A stretch of 64,000 nt of DNA from Acanthornis magna (Eukaryota; Chordata; Aves; Passeriformes; Acanthizidae). The position numbers were made by a program, and so were the translations under genes. The stretch covers positions 1 to 64,000 of the forward strand of contig JAWUZG010001108.1 of assembly GCA_036785705.1 (NCBI GenBank), in the 5' to 3' direction. A model generated the notes under the pieces. It did not search any database. It worked only from the letters and a program-made list of their open reading frames with translations, and was not told the origin of the DNA. Position 1 is the stretch's first letter. Every line of letters starts with the position of its first letter. This document shows, one piece after another, positions 1-12,100 of this stretch.

Positions 1-94
1 GGGGGTCCTGGGGGGGGGTTTTGGGGTGGGGAGGGGTCGTCCCGGTGACCTTTGACCTCTGATGTGCTCTCCCCTCCCCTCCCCCCCCCCACAG

Positions 95-140
95 GCTCCC
101 TGACAGCATCAATTCCATGCCGGAGGATCCGCTGGAGTGG
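95..140 (+). CDS. TP53: TP53 exon 3 equivalent (end of transactivation domain)
   Basis: A polypyrimidine tract and ACAG at 91-94 precede it and the donor GTGAGC starts at 141. The first base completes a codon from the missing upstream exon; the rest reads [15 protein letters not shown] and ends in phase 0. This matches the avian p53 segment that joins the MDM2-binding helix to the ELSPL sequence of the next exon. At 46 nt it is longer than the 22-nt human exon 3. Confidence 0.8.
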
Positions 141-3100
141 GTGAGCGAGGGGACCCCGAAATTGGGGAAATTCACCCTAAAATTGGGAAAATCAGCCCAA
201 AATTGGGGAAATTCAGCCCAAAATTGGGGAAAATCAGCCCAAAATTGGGGAAAATCCACCCGAAATTGGGAGAATCAACCCGAAATTAGGGAAATTCAGC
301 CCAAAATTGGGAAATCAGCCTGAAATTGGGGAAATTCACCCCAAAATTGGGGAAATCAGTCCAAAATTGGGGAAATTCACCCCGAAATTGGGGAAATTCA
401 GCCCAAAAATGGAGAAAATCAGCCTGAAATTGGGGAAATCAGCCTGAAATTGGGGAATTCACCCCAAAATTGGGGAAATTCACACCAAAATTGGGGAGAA
501 TCAACCCGAAATTGGGGAAATTCAGCCCAAAATTGGGAAAATCAGCCCAAAATTGGGGAATTCACCCCAAAATTGGGGAAATTCACCCCAAAATTGGGGA
601 AATTCACACCAAAATTGGGGAAAATCCACCCGAAATTGGGGAGAATCAACCCGAAATTGGGAAAATCAGCCCAAAATTGGGGAGAATCAACCGAAATTGG
701 GGAAATTCAGCCCAAAATTGGGGAAATCAGCCCAAAATTGGGAAAATCAGCCTGAAATTGGGAAAATCAGCCCAAACTGGGGAAATTCACCCTGAAATTG
801 GAAAATCAGCCCAAAATTGGGGAAATTCACCCCAAAATGGGAGGGATTCAACCCAAAATGGTCCGAGGCATCCCAAAACCACCAAAATGCAATTTAGGTG
901 TCCCAAGACCTCTCAAAAAAGAGATTTTCCCCCAAAATTGGGCCCAGGTGTCCCAACCCCCCCAAAAATGGGATTTTCTCCCCCAAAAATGATCCCAGAT
1001 GTCCCAAAACCCCCCAAAAATGGGATTTTCCCTCCCTGAAATGGGATTTCCCTCCTCCAAAATGGGATTTTTCTCCCCCAAAAGTGTCCCAGATGGCCAA
1101 AACTCCTCCAAAATGGAAGTTTTCCCCCCAAAGAAAGGTCCCAGGTGTCCCAAAACTCCCCCAAAATGGGATTTTCTCCCCCAAAAATGGGCTTTCCCCC
1201 CAAAAAAGGTCCCGGTGCCCCAACCCAGCCCCCAAAATTGGATTTTAGGTGTCCCAACATCCCCCCAAAAAAGGATTTTTCCTCCAAAAAGGTGTCCTAG
1301 ATGTCCCAAACCTCCGCCAAAATGAATTTTTCCCCCAAAAAGGCTCCCAATTGTCCCCAAACTGGATATTTGCCCCCAAAATGGGATTTTTCCTCCCCAT
1401 AATGGGATTTTCTTCCCCAAAAAATGCTCCCAGATATCCAAACCCTCCCAAAATGGGATTTCCCCTCCCCAAAATGGGATTTTTTCTCCCCAAAATGGGA
1501 TTTTCTCACCCAAATGTGACCCCAGATTTCCAAAATTCCCCCAAAATGGATTTCCTCCCCCAAATGGGATTTGGGTGTCTCAAAGCCCCCGGAAAACGGG
1601 ATTTCTTCTCCCCCAAAATGGGATTTTCTCCCCCAAAATGGGATTTGAGTGTCTCAAAGCCCCCGAAAGTGGGATTTTCTCCCCCAAAATGCAATTTCCC
1701 CTCCCCAAAATGGAATTTCGCCCCCCAGAATTGGATTTTCTCCCCCAAAATGTGATTTCCCCTCCCAAAATGGGATTTTTTCTCCCCCAAAATGCGATTT
1801 CCCATCCCCAAAATTGGATTTCCCCCCCCCCAAAATTGGATTTTCTCCCCAAAATGGGATTTCCCCCTACAAAATTGGATTTTCTCCCCCCAAAATGGGA
1901 TTTCCCCCTACCAAAATCGGATTTTCTCCTCCCAAAATGGGATTTGGGTGTCTCAAAGCCCCCGAAAATGGGATTTTCTCCCCCAAAATGCGATTTTCCC
2001 TTACCAAAATTGGATTTTCTCTCCCCCAAAATATGATTTCCCCCTAACAAAATGAGACTTTTCTCCCCTAAAATGCGATTTCCCCCTACCAAAATTGGAT
2101 TTCTCCCCCCAAAATGAGATTTTTCTCCCCCAAAATGCAATTTCCCCTCCCCAAAATGGAATTTCCCCCCCCCAGAATTGGATTTTCTCCCCCAAAATGT
2201 GATTTCCCCTCTCCAAAATGGGATTTTTTCTCCCCCAAAATGCGATTTCTCCTCCCCAAAATTGGATTTCCCCCTACCAAATTGGATTTTCTCCCCAAAA
2301 TGGGATTTGGGTGTCTCAAAGCCCCCGAAAACGGGATTTTCTCCCCCCAAAATATGATTTCCTCTCCCCCCAAATTGCGATTTCCCCCTACCAAAAACTG
2401 GATTTTCTCCCCAAAATGCGATTTGCCCTCCCCGAAATTGGATTTCCCCCTACCAAAATTGGATTTTCTCCCCCCAAATGGGATTTGGGTGTCTCAAAGC
2501 CCCCGAAAATGAGATTTTCTCCCCCAAAACGGGGTTTTCTCCCCCAAAATGGAATTTCCCCCTACCAAAAATGAGATTTTTTTCCCCCAAAATGCGATTT
2601 CCCTTCTCCAAAATGGGATTTTTTCTCCCCCAAAATGCAATTTCCCCTCCCAAAATGGAATTTCCCCCCCCGGAATTGGATTTTCTCCCCCAAAACTGGA
2701 TTTCCTCTCCCAAAATTGGATTTTCTCCCCCAAAATGGGATTTCCCCTACCAAAATCGGATTTTCTCCTCCCAAAATGGGATTTGGGTGTCTCAAAGCCC
2801 CCGAAAATGGGATTTTCTCCCCAAATGCGATTTTCCCTTACCAAAACTGGATTTTCTCCCCCAAAATGCGATTTCCCCCCCAAAATTGGATTTTCTCCCC
2901 CCAAAATGGAATTTCCCCTCCCCAAAATTGGATTCCCCCCCCTAAAATTGGATTTTCTCCCCCCAAATTGGATTTTCTCCCCAAAATGCGATTTCCCCCC
3001 CCCAAATTGGATTTTCTCCCCCCAAATTGGATTTCCTCCCCCAAAATGAAATTTCCCCCTACCAAATTGGATTTTCTCCCCAAAATGCGATTTCCCCCCC

Positions 3101-6100
3101 CCAAATTGGATTTCCCCCCCCCCCAAATTTGGATTTTCTCCCCCAAAAACGTGTCCCCAACTCCCTCTTTGCCCCCCCCCCCCGCAGGAGCTGAGCCCCC
3201 TGGCTGTGCCCCCGGAGCCCCCGGGGTGGGGTTGGGGTGGGGGTTGGGGTGGGGGTCCCGGCCGTGCCCCCTCCCCCCGCCGAGCCCCCCCCGGCGCTGC
3301 CGCCCCCCCCCTCGCCGGTGGTCCCTTCCACCGAGGACTACGGGGGGGCGCACGACTTCCGCCTGGAGTTCCGCGAGACGGGGACGGCGAAATCTGTCAC
3401 CTGCACCGTGAGCGGGGGAGGGGCGGGGGGTCCGGGGGGTCTGGGGGGGTCTGGGGGTGGGGGGGGATGGGGGAAGGGGAATTGGGGAGGGGTCTGCACT
3501 GGGGGAGAGAAGGAATTGGAGGGGAAAGGAATTTGGGGGAATCTGGGGGGTCTTGAGGAAAGGAATTTGGGGGAATTGGGGGGTCCAGGGGATGGGGGGG
3601 GGATGGGGGAAGGGAATTGGGGAGGGGTCTGCACTGGGGGAGAGGAGGAATTGGAGGAGAAAGGAATTTGGGGGTCCAGGGTATGGGGGGCCTGGGGGAA
3701 GAGGAATTGGGGAGGGGTCTGCACTGGGGAGGGGAGGAATTGGAGGGGAAAGGAATTTGGGGGTCTGGGGAATGAGGGGGGTCCAGGGAATGGGGGGGGA
3801 TGGGGGAAGGGGAATTGGGGAGGGGTCTGCACTGGGGGAGGGAAGGAATTAGAGAGGAAAGGAATTTGGGGAATTGGGGGGTCCAGAGAATGGGGGGGGG
3901 GGGTCCAGGGAATGGGGGGGGGATGGGGGAAGGGGAATTGGGGAGGGGTCTGCACTGGGGGAGGGAAGGAATTGGAGAGGAGAGGAATTTGGGGGAATCT
4001 GGGGGGGGTCCCGAGGAAAGGAATTTGGGGGAATTGGGGGGTCCAGGGGGATGGGGGGGGGATGGGGAAAGGGGAATTGGGGAGGGGTCTGCACTGGGGG
4101 AGAGGAGGAATTGGAGGAGAAAGGAATTTGGGGGTCCAGGTATGGGGGGGCCTGGGGGAAGAGGAATTGGGGAGGGGTCTGCACTGGGGGAGGGAGGAAT
4201 TGGAGGGAAAGGAATTTGGGGGTCTGGGGAATGAGGGGGGATGGGGGAAGGGGAATTGGGGAGGGGTCTGCACTGGGGGAGGGAAGGAATTGGAGGGGAA
4301 AGGAATTTGGGGGAATTGGGGGGTCCAGAGAATGGGGGGGGGGGGGTCCAGGGAATGGGGGGGTTTGGGGAATGGGGGGTGGATGGGGAAGGGGAATTGG
4401 GGAGGGGTCTGCACTGGGGAGTGAAGGAATTGGAGAGGAAAGGAAATTTGGGGGAATCTGGGGGGGGGTCCCGAGGAAAGGAATTTGGGGGAATTGGGGG
4501 GTCCAGGGAATGGGGGGGGGATGGGGGAAGGGGAATTGGGGGGGGTCCCAATTTCAGGGTGTTCTGGGGTGGTTCCAGAGAGATTCCAGTTAATTCCCAG
4601 TCTCTCCCAGTACTCCCCAGTGCTGAACGAGCTTTAGGGAGGTCCCTATTGGGGTCTCTGATCCCAGGGTTCCATAGGGCAGTTCCAAACCATTCCCAGT
4701 TCATTCCCAGTTCATTCCCAGTTCATTCCCAGTATTCCTAGTTAATTCCTAGTCTTTCCCAGTGCTCCAAGTTAATTCCCAGTTTGGTTCCCAGTCTCTC
4801 CCAGTACTCCCAGTGCTAAACAAGCCTTAGGGGGGATCCTGTGGGGGTCCCTGGTTTTGGGGCTCCATAGGATGATCTTGGAGCCATTCCCAGTTCATTC
4901 CCAGTATCCCCAGTTAATTCCCAATTCATTCTCAGTATCCCCAGTTCATTCCAAGTCTTTCCAGTGGTCCCAGTTAATTCCCAGTTCGATTCCCAGTCTC
5001 TCCCAGTACTCCCCAATGCTGAACAAGCTCTAAGGGGGAGTCCCTATGAGGGTCCTTGGTTTTGGGGCTCTATAGGGCGATCCCAAAGCCATTCCCAGTT
5101 CATTCCCAGTGCTCCCAGTTAACTCCCAGTCTCTCCGGTGCTCCTAGTTAGTTCTCAGTTTGATTCCCAGTCTCTCCCAGTATCTCCCAGTGCTGAGCCA
5201 TCGCTAAGGGGAATCCTGTGAGGGTCCCTGTGGGGGTCTGTGATCTCAGGGCTCCATAGGGCACTCCCAAAGCCATTCCCAGTTCATTCCCAGTTCATTC
5301 CCAGTATTCCCAGTTATCTTTCAGTTTGTGTTAGTGCTCCCAGTTAGTTCCCAGTTTGATTCCCAGTCTCTCCCATTACTCCCTAGTGCTGAACAAGCTT
5401 TAGGGGGGATCCTATGGGGGTCCCTGTGGGGGTCTCTGATCTCAGACCTCCATAGGATGATTGTGATCCATTCCCAGTCCATTCCCAGTTCATTCCTAGT
5501 TAACTCCCAGTCTCTCCCAGTGTTCCCAGTTAATTCCCCAGTTTGATTCTCAGTCTTTCCCAGTACTCCCCAGTGCTAAACAAGCCTTAGGGGGGTCCCT
5601 GTGGGGGTCCCTGTGAGGGTCTCTGGTCTCAGGGCTCCGTAGGGCGGTCCCAGAGCCATTCCCAGTTCATTTCCAGTATCCCCAGTTAATTCCCAGTTAA
5701 CTCCAGTCTCTCCCAGTGTTCCCAGTTAATTCCCAGTTCGATTCCAGTCCTCTCCAGTACTCCCCAATGCTGAACAAGCTCTAAGGGGGAGTCCCTATGA
5801 GGGTCCTTGGTTTTGGGGCTCTATAGGGCGATCCCAAAGCCATTCCCAGTTCATTCCCAGTGCTCCCAGTTAACTCCCAGTCTCTCCCAGTGTTCTTAGT
5901 TAGTTCCCAGTTTGATTCCCAGTCTCTCCAGTATCTCCCAGTGCTGAGCCATCGCTAAGGGGAATCCTGTGAGGGTCCCTGTGGGGGTCTGTGATCTCAG
6001 GGCTCCATAGGGCACTCCAAAGCCATTCCCAGTTCATTCCCAGTTCATTCCCAGTATTCCCAGTTAACTCCAGTTTCTCTTAGTGCTCCCAGTTAATTCC

Positions 6101-9100
6101 CAGTTTGATTCCCAGTCTCTCCCAGTACTCTCCAATGCTGAACAAGCTTTAGTGGGGTCCCTCTGGGGGTCCCTGTGGGGGTCTCTGATCTCAGGGCTCC
6201 ATAGGGCACTCCCAAAGCCATTCCCAGTTCATTCCCAGTTCATTCCCAGTTCATTCCCAGTTAACTCCCAGTCTCTCCAGTGTTCCTAGTTAATTCCCAG
6301 TTTGATTCTCAGTCTTTCCCAGTACTCCCCAGTGCTAAACAAGCCTTAGGGGGGTCCCTGTGGGGGTCTCTGATCTCAGAGCTCTATAGGGCACTCCCAA
6401 AGGGATTCCCAGTTCATTCCCAGTTCATTCCCAGTATTCCCAGTTAACTCCCAGTCTCTCCCAGTGCTCCCAGTTAATTCCCAGTTTGATTCTCAGTCTC
6501 TCCCAGTATTTCCCAGTGCTAAACGAGCTTTAAGGGGGTTCCTGTGGGGGTCCCTGTGGGGGTCCCTATGAGGGTCTGTGGTCTCAGAGCTCCACGGGGC
6601 AGTTGTGAATCCATTCCCAGTTCATTCCCAGTTCATTCCCAGTTCATTCCCAGTGCTGCCAGTTAATTCTGGTCTCTCCCAGTGCTCCCAGTTTGATTTC
6701 CAGTCTTTCCCAGTACTCCCTAGTGCTAAACAAGCTTTAAGAGGAATCTTATGGGGGTCTCTCTTGGGGTCTCTGATCTCGGGGTTCTGTAGGGCGGTTC
6801 TGAATCCATTCCCAGTTAATTCCCAGTATTCCCAGTTAACTCCCAGTTTGTTCCCAGTACTCTCCGTGCTGAACAAGCTCTACTGCCGCCTGGCCAAGCT
6901 GTGCCCGGTGGAGCTGCGGGTGGGGGTTCCTGTGGGGATCCCTGTGGGGGTCTGTGATCCCAGGGTTCCATAGGGCAGTTCCAAAAACCGTTCCCAGTTC
7001 ATTCCAGTTCATTCCCAGTATCCCCAGTTAATTCCCAGTTTGTCTTAGTGCTCCCAGTTAGTTCCCAGTTTGATTCCCAGACTCTCCCAGTACTTCCTAG
7101 TGCTAAACAAGCTTTAGGGGGAGGTCCCTGTTGGGGTCCCTGTGGGGGGTCTGTGATTCCTGAACTCCATAGGGCTGTTCTGAATCCATTCCCAGTTCAT
7201 TCCAAGTTTGATTCCCAATATTCCCAGTTAACTCCCAGTTTGTTCCAGTACTCTCCGGTGCTGAACAAGCTCTACTGCTGCTGGCCAAGCCGTGCCCGGT
7301 GCAGCTCCGGGTGGGGGTCCCTGTGGGGATCCCTGTGGGGGTCCCTGGTTCTGGAGCTCCATAGGGCTGTTCTGAATCCATTCCCAGTTCATTCCCAGTA
7401 TCCCCAGTTAACTCCCAGTTTGTTTTAGTGTCCCAGTTAATTCCCAGTTCGATCTCAGTCTCTCCCAGTATTCCCTGGTGCTAAACGAGCTTTAAGGGGG
7501 TTCCTGTGGGGGTCCCTGTGGGGTTCCTATGAGGGTCTGTGGTCTCAGAGCTCCACGGGGCAGTTGTGAATCCATTCCCAGTTCATTCCCAGTTCATTCC
7601 CAGTTCATTCCCAGTTAACTCCCAGTCTCTCCCAGTGTTCCTAGTTAATTCCCAGTTTGATTCTCAGTCTTTCCCAGTACTCCCCAGTGCTAAACAAATT
7701 TTAGGGGGAGGTCCCTGTGGGGGTCCCTGTGGGGGTCTCTGGTTTTGGGGCTCCATAGGGCTGTTCTGAATCCATTCCCAGTTCATTCCCAGTTCACTCC
7801 CAGTATTCCCAGTTAACTCCCAGTCTCTCCCATCGTTCCCAGTACTCCCCGGTGCTGAACAAGCTGTACTGCCGCCTGGCCAAGCCGTGCCCGGTGCAGG
7901 TGCGGGTGGGGGTCCCGCCGCCCCCCGGGGCCGTGGTCAGAGCCGTGGCTGTGTACAAGAAATCTGAGCACGTGGCCGAGGTGGTGAGGAGGTGTCCCCA
8001 CCACGAGCGCTGCGGGGCGGGGGGGCGACGGTGAGACCCCAAAATGGGGAGGGGTGACCCCAAAAATGGGGAGGGGGACCCCAAAAATGGGATTTGGGGG
8101 GTTGGAGACCCCAAAAATGGGATTTGGGACCCCCAAAAATGGGGAGGGGGAAACCAGAAATGGGATTTGGGGGTGTTAGAGACCCCAAAATGGGGAGGTG
8201 TCCCCACCACGAGCGCTGCGGGGCGGGGGGCAACGGTGAGACCCCAAAAATGGGATTTGGGACCCCAAAAATGGGGAAAGGGACCCCAAAATGGGATTTG
8301 GGACCCCAAAAATGGGGAGGGGGACCCCAAAAATGGGGAGGGGAACCCCAAAAATGGGATTTGGGACCCCAAAAATGGGGAGGGGGAAACCAGAAATGGG
8401 ATTTGGGGGTGTTAGAGACCCCAAAATAGGGAGGTGTCCCCACCACGAGCGCTGCGGGGCGGGGGGCGACGGTGAGACCCCAAAAACGGGGAGGGGGACC
8501 CCAAAAATGGGATTTGGGGGGGTTGGAGACCCCAAAAATGGGATTGGGATCCCAAAAATGGGGAGGGGGGACCCCAAAAATGGGATTTGGGGGGGTTGGA
8601 GACCCCAAAATGGGATTTGGGACCCCAAAAATGGGGAAAGGGACCCCAAAAAATGGGATTTGGGACCCCAAAAATGGGGAGGGGGACCCCAAAAATGGGA
8701 TTTGGGGGGGTTGGAGATCCCAAACTGGGATTTGGGGTGTTAGAGACCCCAAAAATGGGGAGGTGTCCCCACCACGAGCGCTGCGGGGCGGGGGGCGACG
8801 GTGAGACCCCAAAAATGGGATTTGGGACCCCAAAAATGGGAATTTGGGGGGGCTGGAGACCCCAAAATTGGGGAGGAGGACCCCGAAAATGGGTGGGGGG
8901 GTTGGAGAGTGGGTTTGGGGCAGGTTTGGGGGCCTGGGGCTGATTTGCCTCTGATTTTTGGGATTTTGGCTCTGATTTTTGGGATTTTGGCTCTGATTTT
9001 TGGGACTTTTGGATTTTGGCTCTGATTTTTGGTTTTTGTCTCTCATTTTTGGATTTTGGCTCTGATTTTTGGGATTTTTTTTGCTCTGATATTTGGTTTT

Positions 9101-12100
9101 TGCCTCTGATTTTGGGATTTAGAATCTGATTTTGGTTTTGGGGATCTGATTTTTGGATTTTGGCTCTGATTTTTGGGATTTTGGCTCTGATTTTGGGATT
9201 TTTGGATTTTGGCTCTGATTTTGGTTTTTGCCTCTGATTTTTGGGATTTTGGCTGTGATTTTTGGATTTTTTGGCTCTGATATTTGGTTTTTGCCTCTGA
9301 TTTTTGGGCTCTGATTTTTGGATTTTGGCTTTGATTTTTGTTTTTTGGCTCTGATTCTTGGGATTTAGGCTCTGATTTTTGTAATTTTGGCTCTGATTTT
9401 TGGGATTTTGGCTCTGATTTTTGGGATTTTTTGGATTTTGGCTCTGATTTTTGCTTTTTGGGATCTGATTTGGGATTTTGTCTCTGATTTTTGGATTTTG
9501 TCTCTGATTTTTGGGATTCTGGGTTTAATTTTCGGGATTCTGGCTCTGATTTTTGGGATTTTTTCGTTTTTGTCTCTTATTTTTGGATTTTGTCTCTGAT
9601 TTTTGGGATTTGTCTCATTTTTGGATTTTGGTTCTGATTTTTGGGATTTTGGCTCTGATTTTTTGATTTTGGCGCTGATTTTTGGATTTTGGCTCTGATT
9701 TTTGGATTTTGACTCTGACTTTTGGGATTTTTGCTCTGATTTTTGGGATTCTGGGTTTAATTTTTGGGATTTTGGCTCTGATTTTTGGGATTTTTTGGAT
9801 TTTGGCTCTGATTTTTTGGATTTTGGCTCTGATTTTTGGGATTCTGGGTTTAATTTTCGGGATTTTGGCTCTGATTTTTGGGATTTTGGCTCTGATTTTT
9901 GGTTTTTGCCTCTGATTTTTGGATTTTGTCTCTGATTTTTGGGTTTTGGTTCTGATTTTTTGGATTTTGGCTTTGATTTTTGTAATTTAGGCTCTGATTT
10001 TTGGGATTTTTTGGATTTTGTCTCTGAATTTCGGGGTTTTTGGCTCCCCAGGCAGTGCCCCGGCGCAGCACCTGATCCGCGTGGAGGGAAATCCTCAGGC
10101 TCGGTACCAGGACGACGAGACCACCAAGAGACACAGCGTGGCCGTGCCCTACGAGCCCCCCGAGGTGACCCAAAATCCCCCAAAAAAACCCAAAAAACCC
10201 CAAAAAACCTCCACAAAAAAACCCCCAAAATCCACGAATCTTCCTGACCCCAAAATCCCCACAGAGATCCCCAAAATCCCAAATATTCCCCAAGAGACAC
10301 AGCGTGGCCGTGCCCTACGAGCCCCCCGAGGTGACCCCAAACCCCCAAAAATTACCCCAAAAAACCCCAAAAAACCTCCCCAAAAAACCCCCAAAATCCC
10401 CAAATTTTCCTGATCCCAAAATCCCCACAGAGATCCCCAAAATCCCAAATATTTCACCCCAAAAACCCCAAAAAGTCCCCCCAGAGTCCCCCGGGGTGAC
10501 CCCAAAACCCCAAAAGTGACCCCAAAACCCCAAAAATTATCCCAAAAAATCCTAAAATTCCCAAACTCCACAGACCTCAAAATCCTCACAGAGATCCCCA
10601 AAAAAATCCCAAATATTTCACCCCAAAATCCCAAAAATCCCCCACAGACACAGCGTGGCCGTGCCCTACGAGCTCCCTGAGGTGACCCCAAACCCCCAAA
10701 AATTACCCCAAAAAACCCCAAAAAACCTCCCCAAAAAACCCCCAAAATCCCCAAATTTTCCTGATCCCAAAATCCCCACAGAGATCCCCAAAATCCCAAA
10801 TATTTCACCCCAAAAACCCCAAAAAAATCCCCCCCAGAGTCCCCCGGGGTGACCCCAAAACCCCAAAAATTACCCCAAAAAATCCTAAAATTCCCAAACT
10901 CCACAGACCTCAAAATCCTCACAGAGATCCCCAAAAAAATCCCAAATATTTCACCCCAAAATCCCAAAAATCCCCCACAGACACAGCGTGGCCGTGCCCT
11001 ACGAGCCCCCGAGGTGACCCCAAAACCCCAAAAATTATCCCAAAAAACCTCCCCAAAAAAATCCCAAAATCCCCAAATGTTCCTGATCCCAAAATCCCCA
11101 CAGAGATCCCCAAAATCCCAAATATTTCACCCCAAAAACCCCAAAAAAATCCCCCCCAGAGTCCCCCGGGGTGACCCCAAACCCCTAAAAATTATCCCAA
11201 AAACCTCCCAAAAAAATCCCAAAATCCACGAATCTTCCTGACCCCAAAATCCCCACAGAGATCCCCAAAATCCCAAATATTTCACCCCAAAACCCAAAAA
11301 AAATCCCCCCCAGAGTCCCCCGAGGTGACCCCAAAACCCCAAAAGTGACCCCCAAAATTATCCCCAAAAAATCCTAAAATTCCCAAACGCCACAGACCTC
11401 AAAATCCTCACAGAGATCCTAAAAAATCCCAAATATTTCACCCCAAAATCCTAAATAACCAACGAGAGACACAGCGTGGCCGTGCCCTACGAGCCCCTGA
11501 GGTGACCCCAAAACCCCAAAAATTATCCCAAAAAACCTCCCCAAAAAAATCCCAAAATCCCCAAATGTTCCTGATCCCAAAATCCCCACAGAGATCCCCA
11601 AAATCCCAAATATTTCACCCCAAAAACCCAAAAAAAATCCCCCCCAGAGCCCCCCGAGGTGACCCCAAAACCCCAAAAGTGACCCCAAAAATTATCCCCA
11701 AAAAATCCTAAAATTCTCAAAGGCCACAGACCCCAAAATCCTCAAAGAGATCCTAAAAAATCCCAAATATTTCACCCCAAAAACCCCAAAAAAATCCCCC
11801 CCAGAGCCCCGCGAGGTGACCCCAAAAACTAACCCCAAAACCCCAAAAACTTCCCCAAAAAATCCCCACAAACCTCCAACCCCAAAAACGCCACAGAAAT
11901 TCCTAAAATGGTCCCAAAATCCCCAAATATTCCCCCAAAAAAACTTGATTATCTTCTCCAGAAATGCCTGATGTGACCCCAAAATGGGATCTGAAGTTTC
12001 GGGATGGTTTTGGGATTTTTTAGGGACGGATTTGGGATTTTTTGGGATTTTTTAGGGACGGATTTGGGATTTTTTGAGATTTTTTAGGGATGGATTTGGG

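Larger units (their letters stand above)
4555..7842. repeat. TP53 intron 4 array, about 190 bp unit carrying the exon 5 5' edge
   Basis: Each unit consists of CCCAGTTCATTCCCAGT monomers, then a stretch like TACTCCCCAGTGCTGAACAA, then GGGGGTCCCTGTGGGGGTC. The second stretch is a degenerate copy of the exon 5 start (7843 onward) with its preceding AG. Copies start near 4611, 4805, 5007, 5375, 5563, 5759, 6126, 6318, 6506, 6713, 6858, 7092, 7249, 7466 and 7676, with two poorer ones near 5181 and 5935. Most carry TAA/TAG soon after AACAAGC. Confidence 0.9.

Noticed and set aside
1..94. WRAP53 or TP53 promoter at the left edge
   Set aside because: Only intron sequence and an acceptor are visible; the first TP53 exons and any neighbour are outside.
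6858..7321. Functional alternative or mutually exclusive exon 5 copies
   Set aside because: Both copies lose the frame and lack a donor at the homologous end, so they cannot encode a p53 core domain.
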